The translations under genes were made by a program, and so were the position numbers. The notes below the pieces were generated by a model. It worked only from the letters and a program-made list of their open reading frames with translations, was not told the origin of the DNA and did not search any database. From positions 186,001 through 250,000 of the forward strand of contig NZ_JAJSLX010000001.1 of NCBI RefSeq assembly GCF_021290925.1: a stretch of 64,000 bases of DNA, in the 5' to 3' direction. Source of the DNA: Sessilibacter corallicola. Lineage in GTDB: Bacteria > Pseudomonadota > Gammaproteobacteria > Pseudomonadales > Cellvibrionaceae. This document shows positions 1 to 8,071 of this stretch, one piece after another; position 1 is the first letter of the stretch; each line of letters begins with the position of its first letter.

Positions 1-1
1 T

Positions 2-1351
2 AATGCCGCATCAACGGCAACAATCAGTGATGACAACCACACGTTATCGTATTCAGAGTTTAATCAGTGTATTAGTGAATATCACAATACGTTGGCTGAA
101 ATGACACTGACTGAAAGAAAACTGACTGAAACCGTACTGGTAAGCATTGAACAAAGTGTGCATTACCTAGCTTTAATGTTAGCCTGTTTTGGCCAGAAAA
201 AAGGATTTATATTTTTCGCCAGTACCGGAAAAATTCCAGACCGGTTATCGGCGTGCGATCGAATTTGTCTCGATCAAGACAACAACATTTCTCTCGTTAC
301 CCATAAACAAATCGATACACAAGTCGATAACTCTGTGAGTCCATCGGCCGATCAATCACTCGCAATGTCAGGCAAACTGGGCTTTTTAAGCTCTGGCAGT
401 GTGGGCGATCCCAAAGTTATTTTGCACCAGGCGCCGTCGCTGATCGCCAACAGCCAAAACGCGCGTTATTTATTACCCTTGTCTGACGAAGACAAAGTGC
501 TCATTCCCGTGCCGATTTCGCACATGTACGGTTTCGGCGCCGCAGCGTTAACGAGCCTATGTTCTGGAGCATCGCTGCAATTAACACTTGGACTCAATCT
601 GCTCAAATGGCGAAAAATAGAAAATACTTGTCATCCGAGCTGCGTTTTCTTCACACCGTCGTTGCTCGATGCAATCAGCGCAAAAATAAGTTATCAGCAC
701 ACACTTAAATTTATCGTAACCGCAGGCGATTGCGTTAACACACGTTACCTGCGTACCTGGGCCGATAAAACACAATACTGGTTGAATTTGTACGGCAGTA
801 CAGAACTGGGGGTGATTGGTATCGCCTCGCTCTTGCACGACGATTTACTCAACGAAGCAACCGAAAAAATTGAATTTACGCCGTGCAACAACGTTCATGT
901 TTACTGCCAAGACGAACAACTCCATATTGTTCATCCACACGCTTTTGTCGGCTATTTAAATCAATGCGTGTTGCTCAGCCCCTTTAAAACTGGCGATTTG
1001 GGTCACGTCGAAAGCAACGGACGTTTTAGTGTTAACGGCCGCGCCGATTTTTCTGTCAATCGCGAAGGACGACTACTGGCGTTTGCACAATTAGAAATGG
1101 AATTAAAAAAACACGCCAGCGTTGAAAACGTGGTTTTAGTGCCCGGCCCGAAAGACAGCAAAGGAAAAACATTAATTGCCTGTTGCGAAGGGGTTTCTGA
1201 GGAGCAATTAATCACACTCAAACAAACTTGGCGACGCCACCTTCCCGCTTATGCGGTGCCCTCAGAATTAAAAATTGTCGACCCATTACCACGGCTGGCC
1301 AATGGTAAATTGAATAGAAAAAAATTAGAGGAAGTGATTACTCATGTTTGA
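2..1351 (+). CDS. AMP-forming acyl ligase (adenylation enzyme), 5' end cut by window edge
   Basis: Activates a carboxylic acid as an acyl-adenylate, presumably for loading onto the ACP encoded next. The frame is open to the left edge with no stop, and the residues before the TTG at 92 (for example LSYSEFNQCISEYHNTLAE) look like the normal start of an adenylation domain, so neither TTG 92 nor ATG 101 is the true start. Visible core motifs: A3 phosphate loop SSGSVGDPK (Val where Thr is usual) near 389-415, A5 NLYGSTELG near 787-813, A7 TGD near 991, and A10 PRLANGKLNRKK with the catalytic Lys near the C-terminus. The protein ends right after A10, so it is a stand-alone ligase without a fused carrier domain. 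It overlaps the ACP gene by 8 bases. The substrate cannot be told from sequence. Confidence 0.9.
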   Translation, partial: NAASTATISDDNHTLSYSEFNQCISEYHNTLAEMTLTERKLTETVLVSIEQSVHYLALMLACFGQKKGFIFFASTGKIPDRLSACDRICLDQDNNISLVTHKQIDTQVDNSVSPSADQSLAMSGKLGFLSSGSVGDPKVILHQAPSLIANSQNARYLLPLSDEDKVLIPVPISHMYGFGAAALTSLCSGASLQLTLGLNLLKWRKIENTCHPSCVFFTPSLLDAISAKISYQHTLKFIVTAGDCVNTRYLRTWADKTQYWLNLYGSTELGVIGIASLLHDDLLNEATEKIEFTPCNNVHVYCQDEQLHIVHPHAFVGYLNQCVLLSPFKTGDLGHVESNGRFSVNGRADFSVNREGRLLAFAQLEMELKKHASVENVVLVPGPKDSKGKTLIACCEGVSEEQLITLKQTWRRHLPAYAVPSELKIVDPLPRLANGKLNRKKLEEVITHV

Positions 1352-1589
1352 ACAGATCAAAACATTGATGGATACCCAGTTAGACATCGATTTAAATCTC
1401 GCTGCTTTCGATGAAAATACGCCGTTATTTGAAGGCGGGCTCGCGATGGATTCCATTGTGTTTACCGAATTTATTTTACTGCTGGAAAAAGCCTTTGAAT
1501 TTGAATACGACGACGATGAATTAACGGTTGAAAACTTTGAAACCCTCGCCGTCATCATTGAGCGTATCCAGAAGAAAACCCTTCAGTAG
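1344..1589 (+). CDS. acyl carrier protein
   Basis: An 81-residue discrete carrier protein. The phosphopantetheine attachment site is the Ser of GLAMDSIVFTEF (Ile follows where DSL is more usual). The protein is acidic, as carrier proteins are. Its start lies inside the end of the ligase gene (8-base overlap), so the two are probably translationally coupled, and the natural reading is that the ligase loads this carrier. It is a pathway-specific carrier rather than the fatty-acid ACP: the sequence diverges and no fab genes are nearby. Confidence 0.9.
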   Translation: MFEQIKTLMDTQLDIDLNLAAFDENTPLFEGGLAMDSIVFTEFILLLEKAFEFEYDDDELTVENFETLAVIIERIQKKTLQ

Positions 1590-1600
1590 AGGAATCGGTA

Positions 1601-2896
1601 ATGCAAAGCAAAGCGCAGGAAGAAGAATCTGTTCATCTGCCAGAAGATGAATTACATCGCCGAGGGTTCGTTACGAATTATCCCTCCAGTCGATACTGGA
1701 AAAGCAGCTTTACCCCGACGATTTCAGAAAATAATCGCCTGCATCTGTACATTCACATTCCCTACTGCATTCAGCGATGTGCGTATTGCTTTTTTAAAAT
1801 CACAGAACTGGCCGACAGTGACCGAGAGCAAATGGAGCAATACGTCGACTATTTGTGTCGAGAAATTGCCATGGTCAGCCAAGCCTACAGCTGGCAACAC
1901 CGTCCGGTAGACACACTGTATTTTGGCGGCGGCACACCTAGCTTGCTCAGGCCCAAGCAACTGGAAAAAATTCTCAACCAACTCAACAAGCACTTTAATT
2001 TAGCGCTGACGGAATTTGTGTTTGAAGTTGAGCCCATCACTTACACCAAATCGAAAGCGCAACAGCTGGGCGAGTTCGGAATAACTCGAATGAGTTTTGG
2101 CATTCAATCGTTTGTCGATGACATAGTGCGTAAAACCGGTCGCAAAGACACAGAAAAAATGAACATTGAGGCCATTGATCGAGCCTTAGATTCTGGCGTT
2201 ACCGTCAATATTGATTTATTGAGTGGTCTTGAGGGCGAGACCATGGAAACCTGGCAACACTCCGTCGAGCGCGCTATTTCTCTCGATGTGCACGCCATTA
2301 CCGTGTACAAAATGGAATTGTATAAGAACTCCAAGTATTTTTCTGCGGTGCGCAAAAACACGATTATTTTACCCAGTGACGACGAAGAAATCGCATTTAT
2401 GCGCATGGCCATGGGGGCATTAAAACGCGCTAACTATCAACCTTCTACGTATTTTACCTTTACTAAAAATGGCGACTATCCCCAAGGCCATATTATCAAA
2501 CGTTGGCGTGGCGAAGACACCTACGGTTTCGGTGTATCGGCATTCAGCTCTTTAGAGCAGGCGTACATTCAAAACACCTCAAACACGCAAACCTACATTG
2601 ATAAAATAGAAAACGCAGAACTGCCGATTGATCGCGGAATGCATTTAAACTCTCGTGAAATTATTGCACGAGACATTGTCCTGGGAATGAAAACTTCGCA
2701 AATCGACCTCATTGCATTTCAACAAAAACACGGCATTGAATTGGCAAGCCCAAAAAATGAGATGTTGCATCTGTTGATTAAGAAAGGATTTTTAACCATC
2801 GAAAACAATGTTTTAAAACTCACTGAGCAAGGCGTAATGTACGGCGATTTCAGCGGAAAAAGTTTGGCCAGCGCTTGGTTAGAATCGGGGTATTAA
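1601..2896 (+). CDS. HemN/HemW-like radical SAM enzyme
   Basis: A 431-residue radical SAM protein of the coproporphyrinogen oxidase-like group. The 4Fe-4S motif CIQRCAYC (CX3CX2C) is near residues 56-63, directly after YIHIPY. FGGGTPSLL is the glycine-rich SAM-binding segment, and the C-terminal third resembles the HemN C-terminal domain. It starts 11 bases after the ACP stop, with GAGGAA ahead of ATG 1601. In this context (ligase, ACP, two sulfotransferases) a heme role is unlikely. HemN-like class C radical SAM methyltransferases and cyclopropane-forming enzymes act in natural-product pathways and give the best analogy, but the reaction is inference. Confidence 0.88.
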   Translation: MQSKAQEEESVHLPEDELHRRGFVTNYPSSRYWKSSFTPTISENNRLHLYIHIPYCIQRCAYCFFKITELADSDREQMEQYVDYLCREIAMVSQAYSWQHRPVDTLYFGGGTPSLLRPKQLEKILNQLNKHFNLALTEFVFEVEPITYTKSKAQQLGEFGITRMSFGIQSFVDDIVRKTGRKDTEKMNIEAIDRALDSGVTVNIDLLSGLEGETMETWQHSVERAISLDVHAITVYKMELYKNSKYFSAVRKNTIILPSDDEEIAFMRMAMGALKRANYQPSTYFTFTKNGDYPQGHIIKRWRGEDTYGFGVSAFSSLEQAYIQNTSNTQTYIDKIENAELPIDRGMHLNSREIIARDIVLGMKTSQIDLIAFQQKHGIELASPKNEMLHLLIKKGFLTIENNVLKLTEQGVMYGDFSGKSLASAWLESGY

Positions 2897-2897
2897 T

Positions 2898-3662
2898 ATG
2901 TTAATCACCGACGACTTTGTGTTTGTACACATGCCCAAAACCGGCGGTACGTTTGTGCAAAATATGCTGCAAAAAATCTACCCAAACGCGACGACTCTTG
3001 AAACACACCTCACGTGCAGCGATATTCCCCAACAGGCGCAGGAGCTACCTGTTTTATCGATCATCCGCCATCCGATGGATCGATACGTTTCCCAATTTCA
3101 TTTTGGCTGGTGGCGCATGCATCCTGAACGCTATTGCTCCCAAGCTCAGTGGAATGCCATGGGAATCGATCCGAAAAATCTGAGTTTCCGCGATTTTATT
3201 CGCATTAGCGATGCTTATTTTAAAGGTTATTTCTCTGGAGAAAAAAACGGCTTTGAAAACCATAAAACAGCATCGCCTTTGGGTTGGCACACCGAACAAT
3301 TTATTCGCTTTTACTACCGCAATCCCAAACAAGTATTTTCTGATCTCGACGAAAGAAAGATTCAAACCGGTGATTACAAAGAATCCGAATTTCCCGTTAC
3401 CTTTTTGCACACCGAATCACTCAATCAAGACTTGGTTGCTTACCTAACAAAAATAGGCAGAGATGAGGAAGACATTGCCTTTATTTTAGATCAGGGCAAA
3501 CTGCAACCCAAAGAAGGCACAAAACGTACAGAAGAAGACGATTGGCAATCGTATTTTGATCCCGACATAACGCGATTTGTGTGCGAGCGCGAGCGCCTAC
3601 TCTTCAACCGATTCCCATCCTATCAAGAAGAGTTACCAAAAAGGGTTATCAAAAATACTTAA
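2898..3662 (+). CDS. sulfotransferase family protein (first of two)
   Basis: A 254-residue PAPS-dependent sulfotransferase-type protein. The N-terminal HMPKTGGTFVQ is the 5'-phosphosulfate-binding loop typical of the carbohydrate (Sulfotransfer_2-like) group, and SIIRHPMDRYVSQF near residue 55 is the 3'-phosphate-binding motif. There is no signal peptide or membrane segment, so it is cytoplasmic. It starts one base after the radical SAM stop codon. It would transfer sulfate from PAPS to a hydroxyl or amine of the pathway product. It is not closely related to the second sulfotransferase of the operon, so the two may modify different positions. Confidence 0.85.
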   Translation: MLITDDFVFVHMPKTGGTFVQNMLQKIYPNATTLETHLTCSDIPQQAQELPVLSIIRHPMDRYVSQFHFGWWRMHPERYCSQAQWNAMGIDPKNLSFRDFIRISDAYFKGYFSGEKNGFENHKTASPLGWHTEQFIRFYYRNPKQVFSDLDERKIQTGDYKESEFPVTFLHTESLNQDLVAYLTKIGRDEEDIAFILDQGKLQPKEGTKRTEEDDWQSYFDPDITRFVCERERLLFNRFPSYQEELPKRVIKNT

Positions 3663-3690
3663 GAAATGAGTCATAACCACGAGTAAAAAA

Positions 3691-4401
3691 ATGCAGAAAA
3701 AAATCGCCCTAGTGACCGGTGCCAACAAAGGCATTGGCTTGGAAATTTGTCGACAATTAATTGCCAACGATATTCATGTGTTGATGGCGTGTCGCGACTT
3801 AACAAAAGGCGAAAAAGCGCAAAATAAACTCGCCTCTCAATTAACCGACGTCAAAAAGCATTCTACGCTGGTGCAATTGGATGTTACCAACGAAAGCGAT
3901 GTTCAAGCGTTAGCAACCACTTGGTGCCAAGAAGGTATTGATATTTTGGTGAACAATGCAGGTATTTCTCGCGGTGTGACCAAAACGGTTATCACAGAAT
4001 CGGAAGAAGACGCCCGCCTAACACTGGAGACCAATTTCTGGGGGGCCTGGAGATTGTCTCGCTTATGTTTGGCGCACATGAAAGCCACAGGTTACGGTCG
4101 CATCGTTAATATTTCCAGCGGCCACGGCACCTACGCAAAATTAGATCGCCATAATCCGGGCTATCGTTTATCGAAACTCGCACTCAACGGACTCACTAAA
4201 ATGCTCGACGACGAAGTGAAAACGTTTGATAACATTCTGATCAACGCCATGACACCGGGATGGGTACGAACGCACTTAGGCGGATTAAGAGCAAACCGTA
4301 GTGTAGAGGAAGGCGCCGATACCGCTATGTGGTTATGCCTGAATGACGATCAACAAATACGCGGCGGACTCTACAAAGACAGGGAAATTTTTCCATGGTA
4401 A
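3691..4401 (+). CDS. short-chain dehydrogenase/reductase
   Basis: A 236-residue classical SDR. The Rossmann motif TGANKGIG is at residues 9-16, NNAG is near residue 87, the catalytic Ser is in NISSGH near residue 140, and YRLSK supplies the Tyr-Lys pair near residue 155. Length is normal for the family, and the fold predicts NAD(P)H-dependent ketone/alcohol interconversion. It sits between the two sulfotransferase genes and its last 7 bases overlap the second one, so it belongs to the same operon. A plausible job is to make or unmask the hydroxyl that is then sulfated. Confidence 0.9.
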   Translation: MQKKIALVTGANKGIGLEICRQLIANDIHVLMACRDLTKGEKAQNKLASQLTDVKKHSTLVQLDVTNESDVQALATTWCQEGIDILVNNAGISRGVTKTVITESEEDARLTLETNFWGAWRLSRLCLAHMKATGYGRIVNISSGHGTYAKLDRHNPGYRLSKLALNGLTKMLDDEVKTFDNILINAMTPGWVRTHLGGLRANRSVEEGADTAMWLCLNDDQQIRGGLYKDREIFPW

Positions 4402-5345
4402 AACACTGGCTCAACGCGACTTTCTCCGAGCATTCGCCGTCAAATCATTCGCCATTAAATCATTCACCTTTAAACGATTGGCCGTTAAACCAAAGACCAA
4501 ACGTATTTATTATTGGCGCACCGCGCAGTGGCACATCGGCATTGTATTTAAGTTTAAAACAACATCCGCAAGTGAGTTTATCCGTTCTCAAAGAACCGCA
4601 TTTTTTGGCCGACGACCTTCCCGCACAACCTCATACAATCACCGACTGGCAAGATTACCAAAGCTTATTTACCGGCTCTAACACAGCCGTGCGCGGCGAA
4701 GGCTCGGTTTGGTATTTAAGCAGCGAACATGCACCGCGCAACATACACGCACTCAATCCCGAAGCCAAAATTATCGTGTTGCTGCGCCGACCCTGGCAAC
4801 AAGTACAATCGCTACATTCGCTGTATTTGCGCACCGGCAACGAAGACGTTACCGATTTGGAGCAAGCCATTGAACTCGCCCCACAACGACTCAACGGCCA
4901 ACACTTACCAGACCAACATTATTTTTGCCACGGCTTGCAGTATTTAAACAATACCTATTACGCGCGCATGTTAGCTCGGTATTATCGTTATTTTGCACCA
5001 GAACAAATTCGAGTACTGATTTTTGATGACTATAAGCAAGACAACCCAAAAACGATGGCGCAAGTGTGCGAGTTTTTAAATCTCTCGCCGTATTCCGATT
5101 GGGCAACAAGCCAACAAGAAGGACAAAAGCGCGTGCGTTCTACAGTTATGAAGCAATTGAAACAATTGAGTCCACAGGTGCGCCAAAAAATTCATCCAAA
5201 GTTGGTGCAAATTCATAAAACCACCGCCGTCAGCGATTATCGCCCAGCTTACCTCAACCACCTTAAATCGCTTTTTAAAGCGCAAACCCAAGAATTATCG
5301 GATTTACTTGGCCGAGACCTTTATACAACTTGGTACAAAGACTGA
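4395..5345 (+). CDS. sulfotransferase family protein (second of two)
   Basis: A 316-residue PAPS-type sulfotransferase. FIIGAPRSGTSALYLSL near residue 40 is the 5'-phosphosulfate loop of the Sulfotransfer_1/3 type, followed by KEPHFL; IIVLLRRPWQQVQSLHS holds the 3'-phosphate site. ATG 4395 overlaps the SDR stop by 7 bases. Residues 13-32 are a five-residue repeat (HSPSN, HSPLN, HSPLN, DWPLN) encoded by a 15-bp tandem array at 4431-4490; the enzyme domain starts just after it, so the repeat is probably a dispensable N-terminal extension. No export signal is seen. Confidence 0.85.
   Translation: MVKHWLNATFSEHSPSNHSPLNHSPLNDWPLNQRPNVFIIGAPRSGTSALYLSLKQHPQVSLSVLKEPHFLADDLPAQPHTITDWQDYQSLFTGSNTAVRGEGSVWYLSSEHAPRNIHALNPEAKIIVLLRRPWQQVQSLHSLYLRTGNEDVTDLEQAIELAPQRLNGQHLPDQHYFCHGLQYLNNTYYARMLARYYRYFAPEQIRVLIFDDYKQDNPKTMAQVCEFLNLSPYSDWATSQQEGQKRVRSTVMKQLKQLSPQVRQKIHPKLVQIHKTTAVSDYRPAYLNHLKSLFKAQTQELSDLLGRDLYTTWYKD
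4431..4490 (+). repeat. four 15-bp degenerate tandem repeats inside the second sulfotransferase gene
   Basis: Units cattcgccgtcaaat, cattcgccattaaat, cattcacctttaaac and gattggccgttaaac follow without gaps. Because 15 is a multiple of 3, the array stays in frame and adds five residues per unit. Similar arrays occur at several other places in the window. Confidence 0.9.
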
Positions 5346-6005
5346 ATGAACATCGCACATTTAAAAGCCTTTAAAGCACTAAAAAACCGCTACCGCGAAT
5401 TTAACCACGAACCCATCGATCACGTCTTTCGCCGAATGATGCAAGTGAAGTCGCCAGAGCTGTCACTGGTGCAGCAGCCGTTTCAAGAAAGTTGGAGTAT
5501 TAACTTTAACGCAGAAAAACAACGGCTATTAACTCAATTGCCGCAACTGTATAACCTGTTTCATATTGGCAGCACTTCGATTCGTGGCATGACCGCCAAA
5601 AATGTGATCGACATTTTACTGGTGACTGAACAATCTCCTGAAGATGCCAATTTATTGAAGCAACTGAAAACCTTGGGTTATGACAATTACGGCGTAAGCC
5701 CAATTTCTGGTAACGCTATTTGGTGTTGGCGAATCTTAAACGACGTCAGTTATGTTGTGCACTTGTGCAATACCAGCAATCCATGCATTGAGTTGCCCGT
5801 AGCGTTTTCACAATATTTAAATGTTAATACCAGCGCCCAACAAGCCTACGTGGCTGAAAAACACAAATTGCTGGCACGAAATTTAGACTTGATGTCTTAC
5901 TCTGTGGGTAAATTAGGTATCTATTGTGACTTTTTTGAATTAGCAGGAGCATGGAAAAAAGCCCATTGTGGAGAACTCACTTTACCGCATTATGAAACGT
6001 GTTAA
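5346..6005 (+). CDS. GrpB/UPF0157 family (nucleotidyltransferase-fold) protein
   Basis: A 219-residue protein that I recognise by the GrpB pattern: LFHIGSTSIRGM followed by KNVIDILLV (normally HIGSTAVPGL then KPIIDILV), then VVHLCN and LLARNLDLMSYSVGK near the end. The family has a nucleotidyltransferase-like fold; some members are fused to dephospho-CoA kinase, but the reaction is generally unknown. The ATG directly follows the TGA of the sulfotransferase (TGAATG), so coupling is likely and it is the last gene of the operon. An N-terminal stretch of about 45 residues precedes the family core. Confidence 0.75.
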   Translation: MNIAHLKAFKALKNRYREFNHEPIDHVFRRMMQVKSPELSLVQQPFQESWSINFNAEKQRLLTQLPQLYNLFHIGSTSIRGMTAKNVIDILLVTEQSPEDANLLKQLKTLGYDNYGVSPISGNAIWCWRILNDVSYVVHLCNTSNPCIELPVAFSQYLNVNTSAQQAYVAEKHKLLARNLDLMSYSVGKLGIYCDFFELAGAWKKAHCGELTLPHYETC

Positions 6006-6183
6006 AAATTAATTCCTCCAGATTTGTTCATTTCAACTTTATGCCCATCACTGTCTTTGTGCAGAAGTTATTATCTGTTAAAAACACAAAGCACTAAAAT
6101 TCTTTATTCTTTCATAAAAAAACCATCTTTGTGCTTTATATTTGCAAGCAGCTGCAACAACGTTAGCCAATAAATCAAATATG

Positions 6184-6228
6184 TTTCTCAAATGGGCACA
6201 ATGAAAAAATTTGCACTCATTTGAGAAA
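6184..6228. promoter_or_regulatory. perfect 11-bp inverted repeat
   Basis: Arms tttctcaaatg (6184-6194) and catttgagaaa (6218-6228) are exact reverse complements around a 23-base loop, followed by ttatttttatta. It could be a weak terminator of the upstream operon or a protein-binding site. The stem is AT-rich and the loop long, so termination is uncertain. Confidence 0.5.
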
Positions 6229-6531
6229 TTATTTTTATTACCGCAGTACAAAATCATTTCCCTTAAATTAGCATACCGTATTTTTCAGAAAAAATTGAAA
6301 ATCACTCGGTGATTATTGCGCATTTATTTTGTAGCGATAGCTTGTTCTATGGGATTTTTTGAATTCAACCGTGAAAATAGTACCGACAACCTAAGAATGT
6401 ACTTTGTGCAATTTGTAAAAATAGCTCAATAAAACGTTCATACAAGATTCATTATTTTTAAATTAAAACATGCGTTTTCCGCTATGCTTAACCACAATTG
6501 TCGACACAATGAAATTATTTTAGTAAATCAC

Positions 6532-6585
6532 TTCGACTAAAGTCGAAATTATGTTAAAAATAATATGACAACACGTGGTGTTATC
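6532..6585. promoter_or_regulatory. two palindromes upstream of ndh
   Basis: ttcgac/gtcgaa with a 4-base loop (6532-6547), and gacaacac-gtg-gtgttatc (6567-6585; 7 of 8 arm positions pair). The second lies about 50 bases before the ndh start, where an operator would act. The regulator is unknown. Confidence 0.4.
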
Positions 6586-6635
6586 GGGCTGATCTTGCCT
6601 GAGCTTAGCCCCATAACACTATTGAGGATAGAAAC

Positions 6636-7922
6636 ATGCAAACCATCGTAATTGTCGGAGGAGGCGCCGGAGGCCTAGAACTCGCCAGCCAATTGGGGCG
6701 AAAACTGGGTAAAAGGAAAAAAGCAGATATTGTATTAGTCGATCGCAATTCAGCACACATTTGGAAGCCTTTATTACACGAAGTCGCAACCGGCTCACTC
6801 GATACCGGCACAGACGGCGTTGTTTATCGCGCCCACGGTGCAAAACACGGTTATCGTTTTGTATTAGGTAATTTTGAAGGTGTCGACAATACTAAAAAAA
6901 CCATTCGTTTATCTGCCACCTTTGATGAAGACGGCAACCCGCTAATGCCTGTTCGTGAAATTAATTACGACGTATTAGTTATGGCTATTGGAAGTGTCAG
7001 TAACGATTTTGGAACGCCGGGCGTTAAAGATCATTGCTACTTCCTAGATTCACAGGCCCAGGCTGAACGTTTTCATAAAGCGTTGTTAAATCACTTTATG
7101 CGTATTGATCAAGACCTTGATGGGGTTTTGAATGTTGCGATTGTTGGCGCAGGTGCTACCGGTGTGGAATTATCCGCAGAGCTGCATCACGTAACCGAAT
7201 TATTAAAAGATTACGGCATGCCCAACATGACGCCCAAGCAGTTGAAAATTACGTTAATTGAAGCAGGCCCACGTATCCTTCCGGCATTACCGGAGCGAAT
7301 TTCTAATTCTGCGAAACGTGAATTATCAAGACTCGGCGTTGAGGTGAAAGAAAATACTCGAATTCAAGAAGCCACCACCGAAGGTTTTGTAACCTCTGAA
7401 GGCAACGTTATTAAAGCGGATTTAATGTTGTGGTCTGCCGGTGTTAAAGCGCCGAATTTTGTTGCCGATTTGGAGTTGTTTGAATTAAACCGAGCGAACC
7501 AAGTGTTGGTTAAGCCCACATTAGAAAGCACGGTTGACGAAAACATTTACGTTATTGGTGACTGCTGTGGTTTCTTGCAAGAAAACGGTAAGTGGGTACC
7601 GCCGAGAGCACAATCGGCTCACCAAATGGCGTCAACGGTTCAACGTAATATTTTATTGAAGCGCAACAACAAGGCACCTAAACCGTTTGCTTACAAAGAT
7701 CACGGTTCATTGGTGACTTTAAGTCGCTACAGTACAGTGGGCAGTTTAATGGGCAATTTGACCAGCAAAAGTATGTTCGTTGAAGGTCACTTAGCACGCT
7801 TAATGTATGTGTCTTTGTATCGTATGCATCAAATTGCGATTCACGGTTTTTCCAAAGCCGCGATGGTGTATGTGGCCGAGACCATCAGTAAAGTGGTACG
7901 TCCAAAAATGAAACTGCACTGA
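6636..7922 (+). CDS. ndh: type II NADH dehydrogenase
   Basis: A 428-residue single-subunit NADH:ubiquinone oxidoreductase that feeds electrons into the respiratory chain without pumping protons. IVIVGGGAGGLELA at residues 4-17 is the FAD-binding dinucleotide fold, VAIVGAGATGVELSAEL near residue 170 is the NADH-binding fold, and NIYVIGDCCGF near residue 305 is the second FAD motif. Length matches the family (about 430). The C-terminal part is the membrane-associating region. GAGGATAG precedes the ATG. It is monocistronic, with two palindromes upstream that suggest regulation. Confidence 0.93.
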   Translation: MQTIVIVGGGAGGLELASQLGRKLGKRKKADIVLVDRNSAHIWKPLLHEVATGSLDTGTDGVVYRAHGAKHGYRFVLGNFEGVDNTKKTIRLSATFDEDGNPLMPVREINYDVLVMAIGSVSNDFGTPGVKDHCYFLDSQAQAERFHKALLNHFMRIDQDLDGVLNVAIVGAGATGVELSAELHHVTELLKDYGMPNMTPKQLKITLIEAGPRILPALPERISNSAKRELSRLGVEVKENTRIQEATTEGFVTSEGNVIKADLMLWSAGVKAPNFVADLELFELNRANQVLVKPTLESTVDENIYVIGDCCGFLQENGKWVPPRAQSAHQMASTVQRNILLKRNNKAPKPFAYKDHGSLVTLSRYSTVGSLMGNLTSKSMFVEGHLARLMYVSLYRMHQIAIHGFSKAAMVYVAETISKVVRPKMKLH

Positions 7923-8041
7923 GTTAAAAAATTCTCCGCGCTAATCATTGCACAGGGACGTGCGATTGATTTCAACCGTTGAACGCTTCGCCTTCACCGA
8001 ATCTTTTCTAAAATTCTTCTTTATCTTTAACTCAAATAGCG

Positions 8042-8071
8042 ATCAGTGAAATAACAATTAGTGAAATACCA
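8042..8071. repeat. two 15-bp direct repeats at the 3' end of btuD
   Basis: atcagtgaaataaca and attagtgaaatacca lie side by side and span the stop codon of the ATPase gene (minus strand). This is another member of the short-unit tandem repeats seen across the left half of the window. Confidence 0.7.

Larger units (their letters stand above)
6006..6635. other. 630-bp AT-rich spacer between the sulfotransferase operon and ndh
   Basis: No gene is seen. It holds three inverted repeats listed separately. No strong GC-rich hairpin with a T run follows the operon, so how its transcript ends is unclear. Confidence 0.7.

Noticed and set aside
1601-2896. HemN coproporphyrinogen oxidase (heme gene)
   Set aside because: The operon has a ligase, an ACP and sulfotransferases and no heme genes; a natural-product role fits better.
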